Shown: positions 5,221 to 12,736, numbered from the stretch's first letter. The stretch is DNA of 13,605 nucleotides from an uncultured Oscillospiraceae bacterium (GCA_905205085.1 CAJLCG010000062.1:1-13605), one strand, 5' to 3'. Made by a program: numbers and translations. Notes: generated from the sequence alone by a model not told the origin.

Positions 5221-6942
5221 ATGAAAAGAATATTTATGCAACTTGCCGCAGTAGTTCTGGCCGCAGCCGTGGCGGTGCCGATGGCGGCCCCTGCCCGGGC
5301 CGCCCAGAACGACGAACTTACCCTACGGGTGGGTCTGGCCTACGGCAGCAGCGCCCTGGTCAGTGCCAATCTGGAGAACAACACCGGCTACGGCTCGGGC
5401 TACCGCATTGGCTACTACGACAGCGATTTGGACTTTGTGGAGCTGGGGCGCACCAGCTCCAGCCTCACCCAGCTCACCATGGTGAAGGCCCAGAATGTGT
5501 GGGTCAGCGGCAGCAGCTACTCCACCTCTGACAACGGGGGCGACCTCATTGGCTGCTACCATGTGCTGGTGGAGGACAACCTGCGCACCTTTGATGCCGC
5601 CCTGGATGCCGCCGAGGACTACGACGATGGCTTTGTGGCCTGGATCGACGGAGAGTACCAGGTGCGCGCCGGAGCCTACGAGACCCTTGAAGAGGCGGAG
5701 ACGGCGGCGGACGATCTGAACGGCGAGGTGGTGGGCACCAGTTCTTACGCCGTGAACGTGACCCAGACCGGCAAGGCCCAGATTCTCTTCCAGTTTGACG
5801 GGGGAGCCTCCATCGCCCTGGGTATTATGCCTGATGCCAACGGGGCAGAGGATACCCGCACTTGGTTCAAGGGCTACCGCTATCCCGGCGGCTTCCGCTA
5901 TGAGCGCATCAACGGGGGCAATCTTACTGTAGTGAACATCGTGGATATGGAGGACTACCTCGTTGGAGTCGTGCCCTATGAGATGAGCAACAGCTGGCCC
6001 CTGGAGGCCCTGAAGGCCCAGGCGGTGTGTGCCCGGAGCTATGCCTACAACTCCCTCAACCACCACAGCAGCTACCATTTTGACATCTGCAACGGCACCG
6101 ACTGTCAGGTCTATTACGGCTTTGGCGGTGGCAGCACCTACAACGCCAACGCCGCCCAGGCGGTGGAGGAGACCGCTGGGGTGTACGCCACTTACAACGG
6201 CAAGCCCATCGAGGCCTTCTACTCCGCCAGCCACGGCGGAGCCAGTGAGAGCGTGTATAACGTTTGGGGCTCTTCTCTGACCACCTATCCCTATCTGTGC
6301 GGCGTGAAGGACCCCTATGAGGCCGATGTCGCCTCCATGAACCCCTCTTCCTCCTGGACCGTGTCCTATACCACCTCCTCGCTGACCCAGCGCCTGCAGG
6401 GGAAGGGGTACGGCAACGGCACCACCGTGGCCTCCCTGGACCTCACCTACTCCGAGCTGGGCAACGTGATCGCCGTCAAGGTAAACTATGCCAACGGCCA
6501 GAGCAACACCTTCAAGCCCACCAGCATCCGCAGCACCTTCGGAGTCAGTTCCATCCGCTTCCAGGTCAACAGTTCCGGCAGCGGCAGCGGGATGACTCCG
6601 GACGGCTCCCTGCCTGTGAACGGCTCCGGCACTCTGCCTGAGCAGGACAGTTACTACGTCATCAGCGGCAACGGCACCGTGAGCAAGGCCGACCGGGAGG
6701 ACCTATACGCCATCTCCGGCAGCGGCACCACCGAGGCCATTACTTCCTCTGGTGAAAGCGGCGGCTCCAGCGTGACCGAGGGCAACGTGGTCCATGTTAC
6801 CGGCAGCAGCTACGTCTTTGAGGGCAGCGGCAACGGCCACCAGCTGGGCATGAGCCAGTGGGGCGCCTACGCCATGGCCAAGCGGGGCTTTACTTACGAC
6901 GAGATCATCACCTTCTATTTCCCCGGCGTCAGCGTGGGATAA
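5221..6942 (+). CDS. Secreted SpoIID/LytB-domain protein with SPOR-like module (putative peptidoglycan lytic transglycosylase)
   Basis: From ATG 5221 the protein has 573 residues. A signal peptide (MKR, hydrophobic 5-20, APARAA, cleavage near 28) sends it out of the cell. Residues about 113-170 resemble a SPOR glycan-binding repeat (YHVLVEDN... to YQVRAGAYETLEEAETAADDL). The SpoIID domain begins near 230: VVPYEMSNSWPLEALKAQAVCARSYA at 250-275 holds the catalytic glutamate (E254), H286/C290/C295 form a possible metal site, SASHGG is at 335-340, and the closing NGHQLGMSQWGAYAMAKRG is at 538-556. Residues about 450-525 are a Ser/Gly-rich insertion. The family cleaves denuded glycan strands during engulfment or cell-wall remodelling. 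Earlier in-frame starts at 5176 (GTG), 5191 and 5209 are possible; 5191 has AAGGGAG only 3 bases away. It lies 41 bp before queA with no terminator. The name spoIID is withheld because several paralogues share this domain. Confidence 0.88.
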   Translation: MKRIFMQLAAVVLAAAVAVPMAAPARAAQNDELTLRVGLAYGSSALVSANLENNTGYGSGYRIGYYDSDLDFVELGRTSSSLTQLTMVKAQNVWVSGSSYSTSDNGGDLIGCYHVLVEDNLRTFDAALDAAEDYDDGFVAWIDGEYQVRAGAYETLEEAETAADDLNGEVVGTSSYAVNVTQTGKAQILFQFDGGASIALGIMPDANGAEDTRTWFKGYRYPGGFRYERINGGNLTVVNIVDMEDYLVGVVPYEMSNSWPLEALKAQAVCARSYAYNSLNHHSSYHFDICNGTDCQVYYGFGGGSTYNANAAQAVEETAGVYATYNGKPIEAFYSASHGGASESVYNVWGSSLTTYPYLCGVKDPYEADVASMNPSSSWTVSYTTSSLTQRLQGKGYGNGTTVASLDLTYSELGNVIAVKVNYANGQSNTFKPTSIRSTFGVSSIRFQVNSSGSGSGMTPDGSLPVNGSGTLPEQDSYYVISGNGTVSKADREDLYAISGSGTTEAITSSGESGGSSVTEGNVVHVTGSSYVFEGSGNGHQLGMSQWGAYAMAKRGFTYDEIITFYFPGVSVG

Positions 6943-6983
6943 GATGGATGACATAGAATAAAGAGAGAAAGGCGAATACCAAA

Positions 6984-8009
6984 TTGAAGACCTCAGATTT
7001 TGACTTTTACCTGCCCGAGGAGCTCATCGCCCAGACCCCTCTGGAGCGGCGGGATGCCTCCCGGCTTCTCACCCTGGACAAGCACACCGGGGCGGTGGAG
7101 CACCACCACTTCTATGAGCTGCCCCAATTCCTCCGCCCGGGGGACTGCCTGGTGCTCAATAACTCCCGGGTGATCCCTGCCCGGCTCATCGGCCACCGTC
7201 CCACCGGCGGTGTGTGCGAGGTGCTGCTGCTGGTGGACAAGGGGGACAAGTGCTGGGAGTGCCTGGTGCGGCCGGGCCGCAAGCTCAAGCCCGGAGCCCA
7301 GGTGATCTTCGGCGATGGGCAGGAGCTTACCGCCACTATCGAAAAGGAGCTGGACGACGGCAAGCGCCTGGTCCGCTTCCACTACGAGGGCATTTTCCTT
7401 GAAATCCTGGAGCGGCTGGGCAAGATGCCTCTGCCGCCCTACATCAAGGCGGAGCTCCAGGACAACGAGCGGTATCAGACCGTCTACTCCAAGGTGGTAG
7501 GCTCTGCTGCCGCCCCCACTGCCGGACTTCACTTCACCCCCGAGCTGCTGGAAAAAGTCCAGGAGATGGGTGTAAAGGTGTGCTACGTGACTCTCCATGT
7601 GGGCCTTGGCACCTTCCGTCCCGTCAAGGCGGAGGACATCCAGGACCACGAGATGCACTCGGAGTTCTGTATGATCAGCCAGGAGACGGCGGACGTCATC
7701 AATGAGACCAAGAAAAACGGCGGCCGGGTCATCTGCGTGGGCACCACCTCCTGCCGCACCATTGAGTCCTTTGCCGCCGAGGACGGCACCATGACCGAGC
7801 GCTCCGGCTGGACCAATATCTTCATCTATCCGGGCTACCGCTTCAAGGTGCTGGATGCCCTCATCACCAACTTCCACCTGCCCGAGTCTACCCTCATCAT
7901 GCTGGTGTCCGCCCTGGCGGGCCGGGAGCATGTGCTGGCGGCCTACGAGGAGGCGGTGAAGGAGCGCTATCGCTTCTTCTCCTTCGGCGACGCTATGTTT
8001 ATCTCATAA
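6984..8009 (+). CDS. queA: S-adenosylmethionine:tRNA ribosyltransferase-isomerase
   Basis: This 341-residue enzyme moves the ribosyl part of SAM onto preQ1 in the anticodon of tRNAs to form epoxyqueuosine. It starts with TTG, fixed by the family's standard N-terminus [26 protein letters not shown] lies about 12 bases upstream. Other signatures are [10 protein letters not shown] at 59-68, GKMPLPPYI at 146-154, AAPTAGLHF at 176-184, [12 protein letters not shown] at 203-214, EMHSE at 223-227 and [17 protein letters not shown] at 294-310. Length is typical. It sits 15 bp before tgt, the enzyme acting just before it in the pathway, so the two are co-transcribed, perhaps with the SpoIID-domain gene upstream. 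Confidence 0.96.
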   Translation: MKTSDFDFYLPEELIAQTPLERRDASRLLTLDKHTGAVEHHHFYELPQFLRPGDCLVLNNSRVIPARLIGHRPTGGVCEVLLLVDKGDKCWECLVRPGRKLKPGAQVIFGDGQELTATIEKELDDGKRLVRFHYEGIFLEILERLGKMPLPPYIKAELQDNERYQTVYSKVVGSAAAPTAGLHFTPELLEKVQEMGVKVCYVTLHVGLGTFRPVKAEDIQDHEMHSEFCMISQETADVINETKKNGGRVICVGTTSCRTIESFAAEDGTMTERSGWTNIFIYPGYRFKVLDALITNFHLPESTLIMLVSALAGREHVLAAYEEAVKERYRFFSFGDAMFIS

Positions 8010-8024
8010 TAAAGGAGTTTTTTT

Positions 8025-9164
8025 GTGTTTGAAGTGATCAAGCAGGAGGGCCGCGCCCGCCGGGGCGTGTTTACCTGCCCTCATGGCACGGCCCAGACCC
8101 CGGTGTTTATGAACGTGGGCACCCAGGGGGCCATCAAGGGGGCGGTGTCCGCCCACGATTTGAAGGACATCGGCTGTCAGATCGAGCTGTCCAATACCTA
8201 CCATCTCCACCTGCGCCCCGGCGACAAGGTGGTCAAGGAGCTGGGAGGCCTTCACAAGTTCATGGACTGGGACGGCCCCATGCTCACCGACAGCGGCGGC
8301 TTCCAGGTGTTCTCCCTGGCCTCCCTGCGGAAGATCAAGGAGGAGGGCGTTCATTTCTCCTCCCACATCGATGGGCGGAAGATCTTTATGGGCCCTGAGG
8401 AGTCCATGCAGATCCAGTCCAACCTGGGCAGCGACATCGCCATGGCCTTTGACGAGTGCATCGAGAACCCTGCCCCCCGGGAGTATGTGGAGCGCTCCAT
8501 CGCCCGCACCACCCGGTGGCTGGAGCGGTGCGTCATCGAGCACAAGCGCCTCAATGAGCTGCCCGACTGCGTGAACCCCGGCCAGATGCTCTTCGGCATC
8601 AACCAGGGAGGCACTTATGCTGACCTCCGTGTCCAGCACATGGAGGACATCGCCAAGCTGGACTGCGACGGCTACGCCATCGGCGGTCTGGCGGTGGGGG
8701 AGCCCACCCAGGTGATGTACGACATCATCGACGCGGTGGAGCCCCACATGCCCAAGGACAAGCCCCGCTACCTCATGGGAGTGGGCACCCCCTCCAACAT
8801 CATCGAGGCGGTGGCCCGGGGCGTGGACTTCTTCGACTGCGTCATGCCCGCCCGCAACGCCCGCCACGGCAAGCTCTACACCTGGAAGGGAACCATCAAC
8901 ATCAAAAACGAGAAGTACAAGCTGGATACCCGCCCCATCGACGAGACCTGCACCTGTCCCGCCTGTCAGCACTTCTCCCGGGCCTATCTGCGCCACCTGG
9001 TGACGGCGGGGGAGATGCTGGCCATGCGCCTGGCGGTGCTGCACAACCTGCACTTCTACAATGAGCTCATGCAGCGCATCCGGGACAGCCTGGACAACGG
9101 TACCTTTGAAGAATTCCGGGCCACCTATTCCGGTATGCTGGACCGTCCCTGCCAGGAGGGGTAA
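8025..9164 (+). CDS. tgt: tRNA-guanine transglycosylase (bacterial, preQ1-inserting)
   Basis: This 379-residue TIM-barrel enzyme exchanges guanine-34 of GUN-anticodon tRNAs for preQ1, supplying the substrate of QueA. It starts with GTG behind AAAGGAG. Key residues correspond to the Zymomonas enzyme: D89 in TDSGGFQVFSL (general base), D143 and C145 in FDEC (base recognition), GGLAVGE at 220-226, the nucleophile D271 in FFDCVMPARNARHG, and the zinc site C309-x-C311-x2-C314 with H340. The bacterial-type sequence around the binding pocket fits preQ1 rather than queuine. It lies 15 bp after queA. yajC follows with its own promoter, an order (queA-tgt-yajC) widely conserved in bacteria. Confidence 0.97.
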   Translation: MFEVIKQEGRARRGVFTCPHGTAQTPVFMNVGTQGAIKGAVSAHDLKDIGCQIELSNTYHLHLRPGDKVVKELGGLHKFMDWDGPMLTDSGGFQVFSLASLRKIKEEGVHFSSHIDGRKIFMGPEESMQIQSNLGSDIAMAFDECIENPAPREYVERSIARTTRWLERCVIEHKRLNELPDCVNPGQMLFGINQGGTYADLRVQHMEDIAKLDCDGYAIGGLAVGEPTQVMYDIIDAVEPHMPKDKPRYLMGVGTPSNIIEAVARGVDFFDCVMPARNARHGKLYTWKGTINIKNEKYKLDTRPIDETCTCPACQHFSRAYLRHLVTAGEMLAMRLAVLHNLHFYNELMQRIRDSLDNGTFEEFRATYSGMLDRPCQEG

Positions 9165-9191
9165 AAAACCGGGCAAAATTGGGAAAAGGAC

Positions 9192-9220
9192 TTGTCAACC
9201 CAGGGCAAATCCGCTATAAT
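9192..9220 (+). promoter_or_regulatory. Sigma-A promoter of yajC
   Basis: -35 TTGTCA (9192-9197), a 17-base spacer, and a perfect -10 TATAAT (9215-9220) lie in the 113-bp tgt-yajC gap. Transcription should start near 9227, about 50 bases before the yajC ATG. Confidence 0.8.
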
Positions 9221-9277
9221 GACACATAACGCGTCAAGCGAACCTGCGAAAAGCAAGATTTTGGAGGGAACAATACT

Positions 9278-9556
9278 ATGGATTACAGCTGGATCTTAAT
9301 GCTGGTACTGATGTTCGGCATTCTGTACTTTTTCATGATCCGCCCCGAAAACAAGCGTAAGAAGGAAGCCGAGAACCTGCGCAACTCCCTGGCGGTGGGT
9401 GATGAGATCACCACCATCGGCGGCATGACCGGCACCGTGTGCGCGGTGAAGGAGAACACCATCGTGTTCGAGACCGGCGCTGACCGCGTGCGCATCGAGA
9501 TCACCAAGTGGGCCGTCTCCACCAAGAACGGCCAGAGCACTCAGGCCTCTCGCTGA
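9278..9556 (+). CDS. yajC: Preprotein translocase accessory subunit YajC
   Basis: This 92-residue protein has one N-terminal transmembrane helix (about 4-21, WILMLVLMFGILYFFM), followed at once by the hallmark IRPENKRKKE and the conserved small domain LAVGDEITTIGGMTGTV (about 39-55). The basic, Ser/Thr-rich C-terminus is cytoplasmic. YajC associates with the SecDF complex next to SecYEG in the membrane. A strong GGAGGG SD precedes the ATG. It has its own near-consensus promoter and is closed by a strong terminator, so it is likely expressed independently of queA-tgt. secD and secF, often next to yajC, are not in the following sequence. Confidence 0.95.
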   Translation: MDYSWILMLVLMFGILYFFMIRPENKRKKEAENLRNSLAVGDEITTIGGMTGTVCAVKENTIVFETGADRVRIEITKWAVSTKNGQSTQASR

Positions 9557-9580
9557 GCATTCCTTATAGCATAAATGAGA

Positions 9581-9627
9581 CCCTCCCCGCATAGTCTTCC
9601 ACCAGGAAGAACGCGGGGAGGGTTTTT
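9581..9627 (+). terminator. Intrinsic terminator after yajC; its 3' arm contains the next gene's SD
   Basis: A perfect 10-bp outer stem CCCTCCCCGC (9581-9590)/GCGGGGAGGG (9613-9622) and a 6-bp inner stem TCTTCC/GGAAGA (9595-9600/9605-9610) around ACCA are followed by TTTTT (9623-9627). Confidence 0.92.
9615..9622 (+). promoter_or_regulatory. SD of the TIGR04086-type gene, embedded in the yajC terminator stem
   Basis: GGGGAGGG lies 8 bases before ATG 9631 and is the only SD available for that gene, yet all of it is paired in the terminator hairpin. Read-through transcripts would therefore carry a sequestered ribosome site. Confidence 0.6.
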
Positions 9628-9630
9628 ACT

Positions 9631-10056
9631 ATGGCTGGAAAACGGGAAAAGAAGCGGGAGGACCCCGGAGCGGTGTGGCTGAGCACCATGTGCCGTCTGC
9701 TCAAGGGGGGCGCCCTGGCGGCAGCTACGGCGGCCCTGGGGCTGTTGGTGTGCGCGCTGCTGGTGTCCGGCGGCGTGGTGGGGGAGAAGATGATGGGCCG
9801 GGGCGTACTTGCCATCTGCGTGGTGAGCAGCCTGGCCGGCGGCCTGCTGGCGGTGCGCCGCCTGGAGCGGGGCACCCTGCTGGCCGGTCTGGGGGTGGGT
9901 GGCATTTTGTTTTTACTGCTGCTGACGGCGGGATTTCTCATCTATGAGGAGGCCTCGCTGTCCAACGGCGGGGTTCCCATCCTCATCGCCTGCTGCTGTG
10001 GCGGTGCCATCGCCGGCGTGCTGGGAGGACGACCCAGGAAAAAACGGAAAAGATAG
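9631..10056 (+). CDS. TIGR04086-family four-helix membrane protein
   Basis: The protein has 141 residues: a charged N-terminus (GKREKKRED), four predicted transmembrane helices (about 27-49, 56-76, 82-104, 112-133) rich in Gly, Ala, Leu and Val, a CCCGG stretch at 120-124 and a very basic tail (RPRKKRKR). Both ends are expected in the cytoplasm. Size, topology and position between yajC and the SCIFF peptide gene match the TIGR04086 family of unknown function in Firmicutes. No catalytic motif is visible. The ATG lies only 3 bases past the yajC terminator's T run and depends on an SD inside that hairpin. Neighbourhood suggests, but does not prove, a link to the SCIFF system such as handling or export. 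Confidence 0.75.
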   Translation: MAGKREKKREDPGAVWLSTMCRLLKGGALAAATAALGLLVCALLVSGGVVGEKMMGRGVLAICVVSSLAGGLLAVRRLERGTLLAGLGVGGILFLLLLTAGFLIYEEASLSNGGVPILIACCCGGAIAGVLGGRPRKKRKR

Positions 10057-10057
10057 A

Positions 10058-10086
10058 TTGAAATGTGCGGATGGATATGGTATAAT
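10058..10086 (+). promoter_or_regulatory. Sigma-A promoter of scfA
   Basis: -35 TTGAAA (10058-10063), a 17-base spacer, and a perfect -10 TATAAT (10081-10086) start just after the upstream gene's stop. Transcription should begin near 10093, giving a short leader to the ATG at 10120. Strong expression is expected. Confidence 0.82.
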
Positions 10087-10119
10087 GTCCTCAAACCTGT
10101 AATCTAGGAGGAGATTCCA

Positions 10120-10260
10120 ATGAAACACATTCAGACTCTCAATGGCGCTACTCTGAAGGCCAGCGCTGCCAAGGGCGGCTGCGGCGAGTGCCAGACCTCT
10201 TGCCAGTCCGCCTGCAAGACTTCCTGCACTGTGGCTAACCAGAAGTGCGAGAACCAGTAA
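10120..10260 (+). CDS. scfA: SCIFF ranthipeptide precursor (six cysteines in forty-five)
   Basis: This 46-residue peptide starts MKHIQTLN and carries six cysteines at 21, 24, 28, 32, 36 and 43 in the SCIFF pattern (CGECQTSCQSACKTSC...QKC). It is preceded by a strong AGGAGGAG SD. SCIFF peptides are ribosomally made and modified by a partner radical SAM enzyme. In the studied homologues (CteA, Tte1186a) a thioether forms between Cys32 and Thr37; both residues occupy the same numbers here. The first 20 residues act as leader and recognition segment. The maturase gene scfB follows after a terminator. A near-consensus promoter of its own implies more peptide than enzyme. The physiological role is unsettled, with signalling proposed. 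Identification is firm from length, cysteine spacing and partner gene. Confidence 0.96.
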   Translation: MKHIQTLNGATLKASAAKGGCGECQTSCQSACKTSCTVANQKCENQ

Positions 10261-10276
10261 TATAAAAAGCGGCCTG

Positions 10277-10307
10277 AAAGGGGCAGGCGTTTGGCCTGCC
10301 TCTTTTT
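10277..10307 (+). terminator. Intrinsic terminator between scfA and scfB
   Basis: A 12-bp stem 10277-10288/10294-10305 (AAAGGGGCAGGC with GCCTGCCTCTTT, one G-T pair) around GTTTG runs into TTTTT. It probably allows limited read-through into scfB, since no separate scfB promoter is obvious in the next 55 bases. Confidence 0.87.
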
Positions 10308-10361
10308 ATGCCCTGAGCCCCGTGAGGAGGGGAGGGGCGGCCATAGAAAGGATTTTTGAGA

Positions 10362-11777
10362 ATGGTACATACCTTTACCGCCCTGGGCCAGTACCTGGCG
10401 GCGGATGTGAACAGCGGCGCGGTCCATGTGCTGGACCGCATGGGCTACGACCTGCTCTCCCGGGTGGAGGGCCCCATGGGGGAGAAGTGCCCCCAGGCGC
10501 TGAAGGAGGAGCTGTCCCAGTATCCCGCCCAGGAGCTGGACGAGCTGTGGGAGGAGCTGCGCGGACTTCAGGAGCAGGGCCTTCTGTTCTCCAGCGACGA
10601 CTACATTGACGCGGACAAGGCCATGGCGCTGCCCCGGCAGGCGGTGGTGAAGGCCCTGTGTCTGCACGTGTCCCACGACTGCAACCTGCGGTGTAAGTAC
10701 TGCTTTGCCTCTACCGGCGACTTCGGCACCGGCCGGAAGATTATGGACTTTGAGACCGCCAAGCGGGCCATCGACTGGGTGGTGCAGAAGTCCGGCAAGC
10801 GGCGCAACATCGAGGTGGACTTCTTCGGCGGCGAGCCCCTGATGGCCATGGACACCGTGAAGAAGACGGTGGAGTACGCCCGGTCCCTGGAGAAGGAGCA
10901 CGACAAGGTGTTCCGCTTCACCATCACCACCAACGGCGTGCTCCTGAACGACGAGAACATCGAGTACATCAACCGGGAGATGTCCAACGTGGTCCTCTCT
11001 CTGGACGGCCGTCCCGGCGTCAACGACCACATGCGTCCCACCGTCAACGGGAAGGGGAGCTATGAGGTCATCGTGCCCAAGTTCCAGAAGCTGGTGGCCG
11101 GCCGCGGCACCAAGGACTACTACGCCCGTGGCACCTTTACCCGGGAGAACCTGGACTTTGGCGAGGACGTCAAGCACCTGGCCTCTCTGGGCTTCCGCAG
11201 CGTGTCGGTGGAGCCGGCCAGCGGTCCCCTGGACGATCCCTTCGCCATTAAGGAGGAGGACCTGCCCCAGGTGAAGGCAGAGTACGAGAAGCTGGCGGGG
11301 GAGCTCATGGGCCGCAAGGACGTGAACTTCTTCCATTTCAACGTGGACCTCAAGCAGGGACCCTGCGTCATCAAGCGTCTGCGCGGCTGCGGCGCGGGCT
11401 GTGAATATGTTGCCATCACCCCCGACGGAGATATCTACCCCTGCCACCAGTTTGTGGGTAAGGAGGAGTACCGCATGGGCAGCGTGTATGACGGCTCCTT
11501 CGACATGGAGATCTCCGGCAAGTTTGCCGACCAGAACATCTATACCCGTCCCGCCTGTCGGGAGTGCTGGGCCCGGTTCTACTGCAGCGGTGGCTGCTCT
11601 GCCTCCAACCTGCTGGTCAACGGTGACATAAGCCAGTCCAATGAAGTGGCCTGTGAAATGGAGCGCAAGCGTCTGGAGTGCGCCATCGCCATGAAGGCCA
11701 TCGCCGCCGGCATGGGGGAGAGTGGAAATACAAACGGTAATTATACCGACTGTAATCAGTGCGGCGATTGCCAATAA
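10362..11777 (+). CDS. scfB: SCIFF radical SAM maturase (SPASM, thioether-forming)
   Basis: This 471-residue cytoplasmic enzyme installs the thioether in ScfA. Residues 1-90 form the leader-binding RRE-like region, opening with VHTFTALGQYLAADVNSGAVH as in SCIFF maturases. The SAM-cluster motif is C107-x3-C111-x2-C114 (CNLRCKYC), followed by FFGGEPL at 154-160 and TITTNG at 187-192. The SPASM domain is canonical: C347-x8-G-x4-C361, C399-x2-C402-x5-C408-x3-C412 and C431, plus C335, C343 and C440, enough for two auxiliary 4Fe-4S clusters. The ATG at 10362 is chosen over an in-frame TTG at 10356; AAAGGA lies 9 bases upstream. The last residues, CNQCGDCQ, form an unusual cysteine tail resembling the substrate's CGECQ. 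It is downstream of scfA and separated from it by a terminator. Confidence 0.95.
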   Translation: MVHTFTALGQYLAADVNSGAVHVLDRMGYDLLSRVEGPMGEKCPQALKEELSQYPAQELDELWEELRGLQEQGLLFSSDDYIDADKAMALPRQAVVKALCLHVSHDCNLRCKYCFASTGDFGTGRKIMDFETAKRAIDWVVQKSGKRRNIEVDFFGGEPLMAMDTVKKTVEYARSLEKEHDKVFRFTITTNGVLLNDENIEYINREMSNVVLSLDGRPGVNDHMRPTVNGKGSYEVIVPKFQKLVAGRGTKDYYARGTFTRENLDFGEDVKHLASLGFRSVSVEPASGPLDDPFAIKEEDLPQVKAEYEKLAGELMGRKDVNFFHFNVDLKQGPCVIKRLRGCGAGCEYVAITPDGDIYPCHQFVGKEEYRMGSVYDGSFDMEISGKFADQNIYTRPACRECWARFYCSGGCSASNLLVNGDISQSNEVACEMERKRLECAIAMKAIAAGMGESGNTNGNYTDCNQCGDCQ

Positions 11778-11835
11778 TGGGAAATTCCTTGTAATCACAA
11801 GGTTTTCCGCTATAAAAACACAACAAACCTTCAAA

Positions 11836-11880
11836 ACTCCGGCGAAGCCCTGTGGAAGCGGCTCTCGCCGGAGTCCTTTA
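11836..11880 (+). terminator. Probable terminator after scfB
   Basis: A perfect 10-bp stem ACTCCGGCGA (11836-11845)/TCGCCGGAGT (11865-11874) is extended inward by AGCC/GGCT, then CCTTTACTT follows. The stem is strong but the T run is weak. A smaller hairpin CCTTGT/ACAAGG with TTTT lies at 11787-11806. Confidence 0.6.
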
Positions 11881-12077
11881 CTTGTCAAGGTAGACATAAC
11901 GCAGTTTACATAAAAATGTTGCGAAAACGACATTTTTTGAGAAAATGCGGAAAAACACTTGCGTGAATCCTTTGTGAGGGCTATATTAAAAGTAACAAAA
12001 GAAATGGCCCCAAACGCGGGACGCGCAGTCTATTTTTTGTGCCGGGCTCATAGGCTGAAACCAGAGAGGTGACAGCC
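11881..12077 (+). other. AT-rich intergenic leader before the SpoIIM-like gene
   Basis: No gene is seen here. Together with 11778-11880 it makes a 300-base gene-free gap. It holds an inverted repeat AAAAATGT (11912-11919)/ACATTTTT (11930-11937) that could terminate in either direction, a candidate promoter at 11959-11987, and a long leader with CGCG-GGA-CGCG and a T run at about 12016-12039 before the SD. Confidence 0.5.
11959..11987 (+). promoter_or_regulatory. Candidate promoter of the SpoIIM-like gene
   Basis: -35 TTGCGT (11959-11964, 4/6), a 17-base spacer, and -10 TATATT (11982-11987, 5/6). The leader would be about 80 bases. I could not see a clear sporulation sigma-E motif, so the sigma factor is uncertain. 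Confidence 0.45.
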
Positions 12078-12692
12078 ATGAAGCGACGGGACATGATCGT
12101 GGATTTTCCCCGGCCCCTGGCCCCCCTGGCGGCGCTGAGCGCCTGTTTTCTTCTGGGTGGAGTGCTGGGAGCTGCCTTCGGGGGACTGATGAGTGACGCC
12201 TGCGCCCAGGAATTGGCCGACTATCTCACCGCCTATCTCACCCTGGCGCGGGAGGGCGGCGTGACGGTGGAATTCTGGCCGGTGGCCTGGGAGCAGTTTC
12301 GTCTGTTATTAGCAGTCATTTTGTTGGGCCTTACTGCCATGGGCGTGGCCGGTATCCCGGTGCTCTTTGGTGTGCGGGGATTTCTGCTGGCCTTTTCTGT
12401 GGCCGGGCTGTGCCGGGTATTCGGTGCGGCGGGGTTGGTGCCCGGCGTGTTCCTATTCGGCCTGCCGGCGTTCTTCTGGGCGCCCATCCTGTTTTTGACG
12501 GGAGCCCAGTGCCTCAACGGCGCCTGGGTGCTGCTGAGGCGGCTGATGCTGGAGAGCCGAGAGCCGCTGCCCTTTACTCCCACCTACTGGGGGAGGCTGG
12601 GGCTGTGGGGGGCTGCGATGATGGTGTGTGTGATGCTGGAGTATTTGGCTGCGCCGGTGCTTTTGACTGCGGCGGCCAAGCTTGTGTTGTAG
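12078..12692 (+). CDS. spoIIM: SpoIIM-like integral membrane protein
   Basis: The protein has 204 residues with about five hydrophobic segments (near 14-37, 73-95, 97-112, 120-142, 172-200) and a hydrophilic loop at 40-70. The GGVLGAAFGGL helix and the VRGFLLAF motif at 99-106 are the features that suggest the SpoIIM/DUF95-type family. Length is close to B. subtilis SpoIIM (about 214). SpoIIM anchors the SpoIID-SpoIIM-SpoIIP machine that drives engulfment during sporulation. The strongest support is position: 44 bp before xerD, the spoIIM-xerD pairing found in many Firmicutes. ATG 12078 is chosen because GAGGTGA lies 5 bases upstream; an in-frame GTG at 12069 is part of that SD. A different multi-spanning membrane protein cannot be excluded. 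Confidence 0.68.
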   Translation: MKRRDMIVDFPRPLAPLAALSACFLLGGVLGAAFGGLMSDACAQELADYLTAYLTLAREGGVTVEFWPVAWEQFRLLLAVILLGLTAMGVAGIPVLFGVRGFLLAFSVAGLCRVFGAAGLVPGVFLFGLPAFFWAPILFLTGAQCLNGAWVLLRRLMLESREPLPFTPTYWGRLGLWGAAMMVCVMLEYLAAPVLLTAAAKLVL

Positions 12693-12736
12693 TGTGTTGT
12701 TTGGGAATTGGAAGTGTTTGAGAGGGAGTTGTGCTT

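Noticed and set aside
8004..9176. Minus-strand open frame of 390 codons opposite tgt
   Set aside because: A high-GC shadow of tgt, rich in Gly, Val, His and Leu with no family motif; tgt on the plus strand has all its catalytic and zinc residues.
11787..11816. Promoter-like pair TTGTAA and TATAAA just after scfB
   Set aside because: The -35 match is only 4/6, the region is a small hairpin directly behind the scfB stop, and a strong hairpin follows within 20 bases. It is more likely part of the termination region.
10131..11933. Very long open frame (600 codons) on the minus strand opposite scfB
   Set aside because: It mirrors the codon pattern of scfB on the other strand, reads as low-complexity Val/His/Leu/Gly sequence, has no SD and crosses the scfA terminator. 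scfB has a full radical SAM/SPASM motif set.
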